Assembly (NCBI GenBank): GCA_903877945.1
Contig: CAIRFY010000191.1
Coordinates: 1 to 10,626, forward strand
Length of the DNA stretch: 10,626 bases
Source of the DNA: an uncultured Oscillochloris sp.
Lineage (GTDB): Bacteria; Chloroflexota; Chloroflexia; Chloroflexales; Chloroflexaceae
Direction: 5' to 3'
Shown here piece by piece: positions 1-8,234 of the stretch. Under the pieces are notes generated by a model. It ran no database searches, was not told the origin of the DNA, and was given only the letters and a program-made list of their open reading frames with translations. Position numbers and translations under genes: made by a program. Position 1 is the first letter of the stretch. Each line of letters opens with the position of its first letter.

Positions 1-3
1 AGT

Positions 4-3000
4 GTGCAGGGCATGAAGATGCCCCCCGGCGTGCCGATGGTGATGGAACACCTGATCACATCCGCCGAGCGTCACGCTGCCGCCGACCGCGCCGCTGCCG
101 CCCGTCGTGGTGCGCAGATTATGAGTGGGGTCTCGCTGGTGAAAACCGCCATCGCTCCCAACGAGGCGCACGCTGCAACCACAACGACTGACCCGAAGAC
201 TCCTGACTATTTCGGCACGTCTCCCAACTACGCCAACAGCCCGCTGCCCCCGAACGTTGTCATTACCCCTGCTGCGGGTGATACGACCGGCACAGGCGCA
301 GAGGCCATCGCCACCGTGCAGACGGTTGTCGGCTCTGGCGGGCAGATTACTCGCGGCGTTATCACCTCAATCAAGGTGACCAACTCCGGCTCCGGCTATA
401 CCGCCCCTCCGCAGATTACCATCGACCCAACAATCAGCACAGTCATCGACCCTGCCACCGGCAAGCCAATCGCTGGTGATGGCGCGGGCGCGACCGCTCA
501 GGCGACGCTCGATGCGAAGGGCCATGTCTCTGCAATCACGCTGAGTAGCGGCGGCAGCGACTACGGCGGCATCCGCAAGTTTGTCGACTCGCTGCCCGGC
601 CTGACCGCCGCCGGCGCAAATACCTTCGGCCAGTACATTCAACTCGGCGTGCCTGATACGACCACCTTCCCCGGCTCGGACTACTACGAGATCGGCCTGG
701 TGGAGTACAGCCAGCAGTTCCACAGCGACCTGCCCGCCAGCAAGCTGCGCGGGTATGTGCAGCTCAACGACCCGGCCACCACGTATCAGGTGACCCGCGA
801 CGCCAGCGGGAAGATCACCGGCTGGCCGCAGCCGCACTACCTTGGACCCACCATCGTCGCGAGCCGCGATACGCCGGTGCGGATCAAGTTCGTCAACCTG
901 CTGCCCACCGGGACAGGCGGCGACCTGTTCATCCCGATGGACAACACCGTGATGGGCGCGGGCGAAGGCCCGACCCAGGCCAAGGACGCCAACGGGAACC
1001 TTGTCTTCCAAACCGATGCGGCGGGTAATCCTATTCCCGTCTACGAGCAGTACACCCAGAACCGCGCCACCCTGCACCTCCACGGTGGCCTGACCCCCTG
1101 GATCAGCGACGGCACGCCGCACCAGTGGACGACCCCGGCTGGTGAGACGACCTCCTACCCCAAGGGCGTGAGTACCCAGAACGTCCCCGACATGCCCGCC
1201 ACTGGGCCGGGCGAGATGACGTTCTTCTACAGCAACCAGCAGAGCGCCCGGCTGATGTTCTACCATGACCACGCCTACGGCATCACCCGCCTGAACGTGT
1301 ACGCGGGCGAGGCTGCCGGCTACCTGCTCACCGACCAGTTTGAGGGCGCTCTGATCAAGGGCGGCACCGCCACCGGCGCCACCGGCGCGAGCGTGACCGT
1401 CCCTGCCGGTGGTGTGGTCCCCGACATTGGCATCCCGCTGGTCATCCAGGACAAGACCTTCGTCCCCGGACCGAAGCAGCTGGCTGCCCAGGACCCGACG
1501 TGGAACCACCTCTGGCGGGCCGGCGTTACGGTGCCCGCTACTGGCAACCTCTGGATGCCGCACGTCTACATGACGAACCAGAACCCGATCGACCTGAGCG
1601 GCACCAACGCCATGGGTCGTTGGGACTACAGCCAGTGGTTCTGGCCGCCGACGACTGCTCTTCACCCCACGGTTCCGAACCCCTACGCTAGTGCGACGAA
1701 CCCGGTTGAGAACCCAGACATCCCCGGCATCAACAACCCGTCGCTCACGCCGGAAGCCTTCATGGACACACCGATTGTCAACGGCGTGGCCTACCCCTAC
1801 GTCAAGCTGAATCAGCAGGTCTACCGCTTCCGCATCCTGAACGCCTGCAACGACCGCTCGCTCAACCTGCAGTTCTACTTCGCCAAGTCGAACGGCGAGA
1901 TGTGGGACGCAAAGGGCAACCTGAACGACCCGAACGCCGGCGAAGTGGACATGGTGCCCGCCACGGGCCCGGCCACCCCGATGGGCGTCATCCCGCCCTG
2001 GCCGAACGATAACCGCATGGGCGGCGTGCCGAACCAGAAGACATCTGGCCCGTCGTGGATCCAGATCGGCACCGAGGGCGGCTTCCTGCCCGCGCCGGTG
2101 GTGCTGAACAACCGCCCGGTCGGCTACGAGAACAACCTGCGCAACATCGTTGTCACCAACGTCAACACCCACACCCTGATGCTGGCCCCCGCCGAGCGCG
2201 CCGACGTGATCGTCGACTTCTCGAAGGTGCCGGCCGGCTCCAAGCTCATCCTCTACAACGACTCGCCCGCCCCGGTCCCGGCCTTCGACCCGCGCTACGA
2301 CTACTACACGGCTGACCAGGATCAGACCGACACCGGTGGCGCACCCACGACCCTGGCCGGCTACGGGCCGAACACCCGCACCATCATGCAGATCCAGGTG
2401 TTGGGCAATAACTCCAAAGTCGATCTGCCGAATCAGCCCAACCCCTACAAGACCTACGAGAACGACACGACCCGCATGACGGCACTGAAGAGCGCGATCA
2501 ACGCGACCTTCGCCGCATCGCAGGACCCGATCATCGTGCCCGAGCCCGCCTACAACGGCGTCTACGGGAAGACCTCCGCGAATGGCTTCCCCGCCGTGCT
2601 GGCTCGTATCCAGAATATGAGCCTGACCTTCACCCCGAATAGCGTTGGCGCTGCGCCGATCACCATCGGTATGAAGCCCAAGGCCATTCAGGAACTGTTT
2701 GAGACCCAGTACGGTCGTATGAACGCCACCCTGGGTGTGGAGATCCCCAACACCACCGGCGTCAACCAGACCACCATCCCGCTGGGCTACATCGACCCGG
2801 CCACCGAGAGCATCGACGACTCGGTTGATGCCGCTGCGCCGCTGGGGACGCCGCAGGGCACGCTCGCTGACGGCACCCAGATCTGGAAGATCACGCACAA
2901 CGGCGTCGATACCCACGCCATCCACTTCCACCTCTTCAACGTCCAGATCATCAACCGCGTCGGCTGGGACGGCCAGGTGCGCCTGCCCGATGCAAATGAG

Positions 3001-6000
3001 CTTGGCTGGAAAGACACCGTCCGCATGAACCCGCTGGAGGACGCGATTGTGGCCCTGCGCCCGATTGCGGCGAAGATCCCCTTCGGCACCTACCAGAGCA
3101 TCCGCCCGCTCGATGTGACCGCGCCGATTGGCTCGACCATGGGCTTCTGGCTCCAAGGCCCGAATGGTGTGAATCTCAACCCCCCCACGTCCAACACGCT
3201 CTACAACTTCGGCGACGAGTATGTGTGGCACTGCCACCTGCTTGGACACGAAGAGAACGACATGATGCGCCCGCTCGTGTTCAACACGTTGCGCGCTGCG
3301 CCAGCCGCCGCGAGCAGCATGACGGCGACGAGCCTTGGCTCCGGCGCGGTGAAGCTTGACTGGCCCGACGCCACTCCGCCTACCCCCACCTATGGCGTGA
3401 CTGGTAACTTCTGGTCGAACCCGCAGGGTGAAATCGGCTACCGCATCCTCCGCGCACCGGTTAATGCTGGTGTCGTCGACCCCACCACCTATGTCCAGGT
3501 CGGCACCTCGCTGGCCAACCAGACCACCTACACCGACAGCTCGGTTGTGCCCGGCACCACCTACAGCTACGAGATCGTGACCTACAACGACGCCAAGAGC
3601 AGCACTGCCGTGATCGGTGCCAACGAGGCCACCGCGACCTCGGGTTCAGTGACGGTGACGGCGGCGGCGACCGCAGCGCCCGAAGCGCCGACCAACCTGA
3701 CCGCCTCCTTCCTGACCCCGGCCCTGGGCGTGAAACTGAGTTGGACCGCCGCGACCGGCACGGTCACGAGCTACACGGTTACGCGCAGCGGCGGCCAGAA
3801 CTGGCCGAACATCACCACGACCTCGTACACCGACAGCACCAATGTCGTGCCGAACACCTCCTACACCTACACCGTTACCGCCGTCAACTCGGCGGGCAGC
3901 AGCCCCGCCGCAACGCTCACGGTGCTGACCCTGCCCGACGCGCCGACCGGCCTGGCCAGCGTGGCCAGCCCGACCTCGGCAATCCTGAACTGGAACGCCC
4001 CGGCGGGCGCAATCACCAGCTACACGGTTGAGCGCAGCAGCAACCTGTACTCCTGGCAGACCATTGGTAGCGCATCCAACACCAGCTACACCGACAACGC
4101 GGTCAAGCCAAACGCGAGCTACTTCTACCGCGTTAAGGCAAACAACGCCACTGGTTCCAGCGCGGCGACCGCCTGGATCTTCGTGACTGTGCAGGCGAAC
4201 CTGCCGCCCGCGCCGACCGGCCTGAACATCACCCTCGACCCGGCGACGCCGACGAGCGTCAGCCTGAACTGGACCTCGGGCAACATCAACATCCCGGTTA
4301 GCAGCTACCTGGTTGAGCGCAGCACAACCAACGCTGGCCCGTGGACCCAGGTGGGTACGCCCACGACCACGTCCTTTGTCGATACGACGGCCACGGCGAA
4401 CACGAGCTACTACTACCACGTTATCGCCACCAACCCGAGCTACGACCCGATCAACTCGGTCTCGTCTGCGCAGGGCATCGTGACGCTGCCCAACGCTGCG
4501 ACCGGCCTGGCCGGCGTGCTGAACGCCAGCGGCGGCGTTGACCTGAGCTGGACCGCTCCTGTCGGTGGGGCCGATACCTACACCATCGAGAGCAGCAGCG
4601 ATGCTGGTGCCACCTGGACAACCCTGGCCACCGCGTTCAGCGGCGCGGCCCTGACCTACACCGACGCGACGGCTCAGGCGAACACGACCTACGTCTACCG
4701 CATCACCGCCTACAACGTGACGCCCGCCGCCGGCATGCCCGCAACCTCCGCCCCGGTGGTGGTGCCCCCGACCCTGCCGACGGTGGCGACGAACCTGACC
4801 GCAACCGTGAGCGCCTCTGGGGTGGCCCTGAGCTGGACCGCGCCGAGCGGCCTTGTCACCAGCTACCGGATTGACCGCCAGAATAGTACCGTCAACGGCG
4901 TCACTGCCAGCGGCTGGCAGACCGTGGGCACCTCGACCACCCCTGCCTTCACCGACACGGGTGCCGCGCCGAACACGCTGGCGGGCAACACCAGCTACGA
5001 TTACCAGGTGATCGCGATTAACACCAAGGGCAATGGCCCGGCCTCGAACCCGGCCACAGCCCTGACCCTGCCCGATGCACCGGCACCGCTGGCCTTTGCT
5101 GCGATCCCAACCGGCGTCACCGTGAACTGGACGACCCCGGCTGGCAACGGCACCATCACCGGCTACACTATTGACCGCAGTGCTGATGGTGGCGCGAACT
5201 GGACGAATCTGACCAGCAGCGCGGTCAACAGCTCCACCGCCTACAACACCTACCTCGACACGTCTGTCCTGGCGGCGAACAGCAACTTCGTCTACCGGGT
5301 GTCCGCGACCAATGCCTCGGGCACCGGCGCGAGCGCGAGCATCACCGCCCTAACCGTGCCGGCTGCCCCGACCAACCTGAATGGCGCGGTGAACGCATCC
5401 GGGGTGCTTCTGACCTGGACGGTGCCCGCCGGTGGCGTCGGTACCATCACCGGCTACACCGTTGAGCGCAGCGACGGCCAGAGCTGGACGACCACTGGCC
5501 CAGGCACGTCATACACGGACAGCACGACCGCCGCCGGAAACACCACCTACACCTACACCGTCAAGGCCAACAACTCGTCAGGCAGCGGCCCAGCCTCGGC
5601 GGGCAAGATCATCCTCACCCTGCCAGGGGCATCGACGAACCTGGCCGCCACCGCCCTTAGCCCAGTGGGGGTCAGCCTGACCTGGACTCCGCCGTCTGGC
5701 AACGGCGGCGCAATCACCGGCTACATGGTCTATCGCAGTACGGATAACGGCGCGACCTGGGCGCCGGCCAACGGTACCATGACGCCTGGGGCTCCGTTCA
5801 TCGACACCACCGCTGCCGCGAACACCAACTATGCCTACGGCATCATCGCCTACAACGCGACGGGTGCAGGGCCAGCCTCGGCGGCTTCCAACAACGTCCT
5901 CACCGTACCGGCTGCGCCGACCGTCAGCGCGGTCGTTCAGGCCGGCCCGCAAGTGGTTCTGACGATGGTCTCCACTGGCGGTAACGGCACCATCACCGGT

Positions 6001-7086
6001 TACACCATCCAGCGCCGCACCAGCGCGACTGCGGCCGCTGGCGGTCGCCGGGCCGTGGCGGCTGGCCCATGGGCGACAATCGCCACCGTTACGACTGGCA
6101 CGTCCTACACTGACGGCACCGGCCTCACGCTGAATGCCAGCTACGACTACCAGGTGAGCGCCAGCAACACGCCTGCGGGCACCACCCCCGTGTTGTATGG
6201 TGCGTACTCGGCCGCCCTCAAGGTGACGGCAACTCCTCCGCTCCCGCCGACCGCCCCGACCAACCTCACGGCCCGTGCGTCAGGTGCGAATGTGGTGCTG
6301 TCCTGGAGGAACAACACCACGAACCAGACCAGCGTCATTATCGAGCGTGCGACCTCCGCTGCGACCTTGTCCTTCACCCAGATCGGCACGGTGGCCGGCA
6401 CAGCCACCACCTTCACCGATGCGACGGTCGCACCGACGACGACCTACGTCTACCAGGTGCGTGCGGTCAACGCCGTCGGCTCAACGCTGTCGGCCCAGGT
6501 TACCTTCACCACGCCTGCTCCGCCCCTGCCAACCGCCCCGACCCGTCTGCGGGCAGCCGCCTCGGGTGCTAACGTGGTTCTAACCTGGACGAACGGCACG
6601 AACCAGACCAACATCGTCGTCCAGCGTGCGAATTCCGGCACGACGACCTTCACCACGCTCGCCACGCTGGGCGCCACCGCCACCACCTACTCCGATGCGA
6701 CGGCTGTACAGGGGACGGCCTACACCTACCAGGTGTACGCCACCAACGCCGTCGGCTCCTCGCCGATGGTGCAGGTCACCTTCACGCTGCCGCTCGCGGC
6801 CCCGACGGGTCTTGTCGGGACGCCGAACGTGCGGGGCGCTGCCAGCAAGTTCGTTACGCTGACCTGGACGAATAACGCGCCTGCCGCGACGGGCTTCATC
6901 GTGGAGCGCCTGATTGGCGCTGCCTGGACCGCGGTCGCCGGCACCCCGACCCTGGTGGCGGGGAGTACGACATCCTACACCATCACCGAATCGCTCACAG
7001 CGACGGGTTCGTACCGCTACCGCGTCCGGGCCATCACCGCTACCGCAGCTTCTGCGAACGCCACGGTGACGGTTCGGGTTCAGTAG
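4..7086 (+). CDS. Giant secreted multicopper oxidase with 13 fibronectin type III-like repeats
   Basis: The protein is predicted to be a copper-dependent oxidase that takes electrons from a metal ion or phenolic substrate and reduces O2 to water, outside the cytoplasm. All four ligand motifs are present: HLHG at residues 358-361, HDH at 421-423, HAIHFH at 971-976, and HCHLLGHEENDMM at 1076-1088. The last supplies the type 1 Cys1077, His1082 and Met1087. Residues 30-58 look like a weak signal (Arg34-Arg35, then an AHA-A cleavage-like site), so Tat export is possible. Residues 100-190 carry a Gly/Ser-Gly-Tyr module. From about residue 1099 to the end there are 13 FN3-like repeats. The architecture recalls MofA of Leptothrix and OmpB of Geobacter (a multicopper protein with an FN3 domain), which suggests Mn(II) or Fe chemistry; that is inference. 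The start is uncertain. The frame is open to base 1 and begins with GTG at 4. AGGG at 8-11 sits 7 nt before an ATG at 19, and further ATGs lie at 37 and 43. The true start could also be upstream. Stop is TAG. Confidence 0.92.
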   Translation: MQGMKMPPGVPMVMEHLITSAERHAAADRAAAARRGAQIMSGVSLVKTAIAPNEAHAATTTTDPKTPDYFGTSPNYANSPLPPNVVITPAAGDTTGTGAEAIATVQTVVGSGGQITRGVITSIKVTNSGSGYTAPPQITIDPTISTVIDPATGKPIAGDGAGATAQATLDAKGHVSAITLSSGGSDYGGIRKFVDSLPGLTAAGANTFGQYIQLGVPDTTTFPGSDYYEIGLVEYSQQFHSDLPASKLRGYVQLNDPATTYQVTRDASGKITGWPQPHYLGPTIVASRDTPVRIKFVNLLPTGTGGDLFIPMDNTVMGAGEGPTQAKDANGNLVFQTDAAGNPIPVYEQYTQNRATLHLHGGLTPWISDGTPHQWTTPAGETTSYPKGVSTQNVPDMPATGPGEMTFFYSNQQSARLMFYHDHAYGITRLNVYAGEAAGYLLTDQFEGALIKGGTATGATGASVTVPAGGVVPDIGIPLVIQDKTFVPGPKQLAAQDPTWNHLWRAGVTVPATGNLWMPHVYMTNQNPIDLSGTNAMGRWDYSQWFWPPTTALHPTVPNPYASATNPVENPDIPGINNPSLTPEAFMDTPIVNGVAYPYVKLNQQVYRFRILNACNDRSLNLQFYFAKSNGEMWDAKGNLNDPNAGEVDMVPATGPATPMGVIPPWPNDNRMGGVPNQKTSGPSWIQIGTEGGFLPAPVVLNNRPVGYENNLRNIVVTNVNTHTLMLAPAERADVIVDFSKVPAGSKLILYNDSPAPVPAFDPRYDYYTADQDQTDTGGAPTTLAGYGPNTRTIMQIQVLGNNSKVDLPNQPNPYKTYENDTTRMTALKSAINATFAASQDPIIVPEPAYNGVYGKTSANGFPAVLARIQNMSLTFTPNSVGAAPITIGMKPKAIQELFETQYGRMNATLGVEIPNTTGVNQTTIPLGYIDPATESIDDSVDAAAPLGTPQGTLADGTQIWKITHNGVDTHAIHFHLFNVQIINRVGWDGQVRLPDANELGWKDTVRMNPLEDAIVALRPIAAKIPFGTYQSIRPLDVTAPIGSTMGFWLQGPNGVNLNPPTSNTLYNFGDEYVWHCHLLGHEENDMMRPLVFNTLRAAPAAASSMTATSLGSGAVKLDWPDATPPTPTYGVTGNFWSNPQGEIGYRILRAPVNAGVVDPTTYVQVGTSLANQTTYTDSSVVPGTTYSYEIVTYNDAKSSTAVIGANEATATSGSVTVTAAATAAPEAPTNLTASFLTPALGVKLSWTAATGTVTSYTVTRSGGQNWPNITTTSYTDSTNVVPNTSYTYTVTAVNSAGSSPAATLTVLTLPDAPTGLASVASPTSAILNWNAPAGAITSYTVERSSNLYSWQTIGSASNTSYTDNAVKPNASYFYRVKANNATGSSAATAWIFVTVQANLPPAPTGLNITLDPATPTSVSLNWTSGNINIPVSSYLVERSTTNAGPWTQVGTPTTTSFVDTTATANTSYYYHVIATNPSYDPINSVSSAQGIVTLPNAATGLAGVLNASGGVDLSWTAPVGGADTYTIESSSDAGATWTTLATAFSGAALTYTDATAQANTTYVYRITAYNVTPAAGMPATSAPVVVPPTLPTVATNLTATVSASGVALSWTAPSGLVTSYRIDRQNSTVNGVTASGWQTVGTSTTPAFTDTGAAPNTLAGNTSYDYQVIAINTKGNGPASNPATALTLPDAPAPLAFAAIPTGVTVNWTTPAGNGTITGYTIDRSADGGANWTNLTSSAVNSSTAYNTYLDTSVLAANSNFVYRVSATNASGTGASASITALTVPAAPTNLNGAVNASGVLLTWTVPAGGVGTITGYTVERSDGQSWTTTGPGTSYTDSTTAAGNTTYTYTVKANNSSGSGPASAGKIILTLPGASTNLAATALSPVGVSLTWTPPSGNGGAITGYMVYRSTDNGATWAPANGTMTPGAPFIDTTAAANTNYAYGIIAYNATGAGPASAASNNVLTVPAAPTVSAVVQAGPQVVLTMVSTGGNGTITGYTIQRRTSATAAAGGRRAVAAGPWATIATVTTGTSYTDGTGLTLNASYDYQVSASNTPAGTTPVLYGAYSAALKVTATPPLPPTAPTNLTARASGANVVLSWRNNTTNQTSVIIERATSAATLSFTQIGTVAGTATTFTDATVAPTTTYVYQVRAVNAVGSTLSAQVTFTTPAPPLPTAPTRLRAAASGANVVLTWTNGTNQTNIVVQRANSGTTTFTTLATLGATATTYSDATAVQGTAYTYQVYATNAVGSSPMVQVTFTLPLAAPTGLVGTPNVRGAASKFVTLTWTNNAPAATGFIVERLIGAAWTAVAGTPTLVAGSTTSYTITESLTATGSYRYRVRAITATAASANATVTVRVQ
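3298..7083 (+). repeat. Array of 13 fibronectin type III-like repeats inside the oxidase
   Basis: The C-terminal half of the oxidase is a tandem series of units of about 85-120 residues. Each unit has an entry motif like (D/A)APTNL, an L(S/T)WT strand, a YTVERS-like strand, a TSYTD turn, a Y.Y.V.A.N strand, and a closing LTLP. Unit starts, as approximate residues, are 1099, 1223, 1312, 1400, 1497, 1593, 1691, 1787, 1875, 1970, 2082, 2177 and 2265. Units 11 and 12 are the most alike (both carry ASGANVVL followed by Trp-x-Asn), which suggests recent duplication. Unit 10 lacks the conserved Trp (LTM in place of LTW) and has an Ala/Gly/Arg-rich insertion. Such arrays usually act as extended spacers or adhesive stalks in extracellular proteins. 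The count was made by eye and may shift by one at the first, most divergent unit. Confidence 0.85.
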
Positions 7087-7097
7087 GACCTGACGGA

Positions 7098-7131
7098 CAC
7101 TGCGGGGCCGCCTGTGAGCGGCCCCACAGTG
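7098..7131 (+). terminator. First hairpin after the oxidase gene
   Basis: A perfect 8-bp GC stem (GGGGCCGC at 7104-7111 with its complement at 7118-7125, 6-nt loop) is extended outward by CACTG/CAGTG (7098-7102 and 7127-7131) around small bulges. It lies 11 bp after the oxidase stop. No T-run follows, so it may slow polymerase or protect the 3' end of the mRNA instead of terminating by itself. Confidence 0.5.
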
Positions 7132-7147
7132 GGGTAACATCTAACGT

Positions 7148-7180
7148 GGGGGCGGGCGGTTTGCCGCTCGCCCCCATTTC
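7148..7180 (+). terminator. Second, stronger hairpin: likely terminator of the oxidase gene
   Basis: A 12-bp stem pairs 7148-7159 with 7164-7175, has a TTTG loop and a single G-T pair, and is followed by ATTTC. It is a compact, very GC-rich stem-loop some 60 bp after the oxidase stop, in the right place to end that transcript. The T-tract is short, so the terminator class is not certain. Confidence 0.65.
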
Positions 7181-7201
7181 AAAACTATGACACACCACAT
7201 A

Positions 7202-7321
7202 AGACAAGGTTCGTAGCAACTTTACAGTTTGCGTCGTTCGTAGTTGGCGCTTCAGCGCCTGCGCGGCTGAAGCCGCTACTACAAACTGTAAAGTAAACTC
7301 GGCTCCTCTGAAACCTTGTCT
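7202..7321. repeat. 120-bp nested palindromic repeat (MITE-like) upstream of the GIDE-like gene
   Basis: The ends are a perfect 10-bp inverted repeat, AGACAAGGTT at 7202-7211 and its complement at 7312-7321. Inside lies a perfect 13-bp inverted repeat (ACTTTACAGTTTG at 7219-7231, complement at 7282-7294). Inside that is a third pair of arms (7240-7258 with 7264-7282) containing GCGCTTCAGCGC and GCGGCTGAAGCCGC. The three symmetric layers and defined ends fit a miniature inverted-repeat element or a palindromic intergenic repeat. No clear target duplication is seen at the flanks. It ends 12 bp before the ribosome binding site of the next gene, so it forms the 5' leader or promoter region of that gene. 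Confidence 0.7.
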
Positions 7322-7332
7322 AGCGTAGTTAA

Positions 7333-7337
7333 TGAGG
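7333..7337 (+). promoter_or_regulatory. Ribosome binding site that sets the start at 7344
   Basis: TGAGG lies 6 nt before the ATG at 7344. The ATG at 7332 overlaps this site and has no Shine-Dalgarno sequence of its own, so 7344 is preferred. Confidence 0.6.
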
Positions 7338-7343
7338 CCAGCG

Positions 7344-8153
7344 ATGCGACGATTACGGAACCTCCCTCAGCCGATGATGCGCCTACTGCTCGGGGTGTGC
7401 TACCTGATTGCGGCCGTCGGCTTCGGCATCTTCGGTACCCAGTCGGCGCGCGCCGAGGCCACGCGGATCGAGCAACTCCCCCACCTCGACGGCGCAGTGG
7501 GCAAGGACGGCTCGTTTATCTGTACGCTCACGCCGGTGGCCTCACAGAGCGCCGCACCTGGCACGCCGACGGTGGTGCAGATCGTCCCCGGCAGCGTGGT
7601 GCTGATCGAAGGCCAGATCAGTCCGCTCAACCCGCCGAGCTACCGCAACTTCATCTCCTATGTGCGTGAGGAGTATCGCGGGATCAACCCCGATGGCTCG
7701 GCCATCTGGAACGAGGATCAGCGCGTGACGCCTGGGCTGCTGATCGACATTGCCGGTGGCAGTGTGCGGATCGCCAATACCGATTATCGACTCGATAGCC
7801 CCCACCAGCGCTGGCAGGACACCAATACGCTCATCGCCAACACCGGCGGTATCGTCGGGGGCACCCGGCGCTATACCGGCCTAACGGTGTTTCGTCCGGT
7901 GACGGCCATCGGCGTTCTGGAGAGCGGGCCGGACGGCCCAGAGCTGCGCACCTCGTTCGTCTTCGGTGGCAGCCGCGCCGAGTATATCGCCACCCAGCTT
8001 GGTGCCGCCGCCTACCTGCCCTGGCTTGGCGGCTTCGCCGCCGTCATCGGGCTCTCCATGATCGCCCGCAACCTGCAGCACGTTGGCCTATGGGTGCTGC
8101 GCACGTCGCCGCGCCGGGCCGACGGCCAGGTCGTGTCCCACCACGCGGCGTAG
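7344..8153 (+). CDS. Two-pass membrane protein with GIDE-like domain, no RING finger
   Basis: This is a 269-residue protein of unproven function. Residues 11-31 form a hydrophobic segment (LLLGVCYLIAAVGFGIFG), about 190 residues of soluble domain follow, and a second hydrophobic segment lies at about 221-242 before a short basic tail. The soluble part contains an EGQISPLNPPSYRNFISYVR stretch followed by an acidic, Trp-containing segment (IWNEDQRV). That order resembles GIDE domains, known from the mitochondrial ubiquitin ligase MUL1, where two membrane helices also flank the domain. There is no RING finger and no Cys cluster, so no ligase activity is implied. Bacterial GIDE proteins have no settled role. 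An alternative start is the ATG at 7332 (273 residues). The gene stands alone between a palindromic repeat and an IS remnant. I am confident it is a real membrane protein and only moderately confident of the GIDE assignment. Confidence 0.75.
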   Translation: MRRLRNLPQPMMRLLLGVCYLIAAVGFGIFGTQSARAEATRIEQLPHLDGAVGKDGSFICTLTPVASQSAAPGTPTVVQIVPGSVVLIEGQISPLNPPSYRNFISYVREEYRGINPDGSAIWNEDQRVTPGLLIDIAGGSVRIANTDYRLDSPHQRWQDTNTLIANTGGIVGGTRRYTGLTVFRPVTAIGVLESGPDGPELRTSFVFGGSRAEYIATQLGAAAYLPWLGGFAAVIGLSMIARNLQHVGLWVLRTSPRRADGQVVSHHAA

Positions 8154-8167
8154 GTTCGTGCGAACGT

Positions 8168-8191
8168 AATGAAGGCACTACCGCCTTCGTT
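8168..8191 (+). terminator. Hairpin after the GIDE-like gene
   Basis: AATGAAGGC (8168-8176) pairs with GCCTTCGTT (8183-8191) around a 6-nt loop, with one G-T pair, 14 bp after the stop codon. A smaller palindrome, GTTCGTGCGAAC (8154-8165), lies just before it. There is no T-run, so it is a possible terminator only. Confidence 0.35.
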
Positions 8192-8234
8192 GACCTAGCC
8201 CCAATACCTTTCAAACTTATCATTCGCGCATTTG

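Noticed and set aside
367..3249. 960-codon open frame on the minus strand opposite the oxidase core
   Set aside because: It lies exactly in codon register with the oxidase frame, where GC-rich codon use leaves few antisense stops. It shows no recognisable domain, while the sense frame carries all four copper motifs.
3646..4419. 257-codon minus-strand frame opposite the fibronectin repeats
   Set aside because: It is an Arg/Gly/Val-rich antisense shadow of repetitive coding DNA with no start signal and no domain.
6580..7140. 186-codon minus-strand frame over the oxidase 3' end and terminator region
   Set aside because: It starts within the oxidase terminator region, has an Arg/Gly-biased composition, and shows no domain or ribosome binding site.
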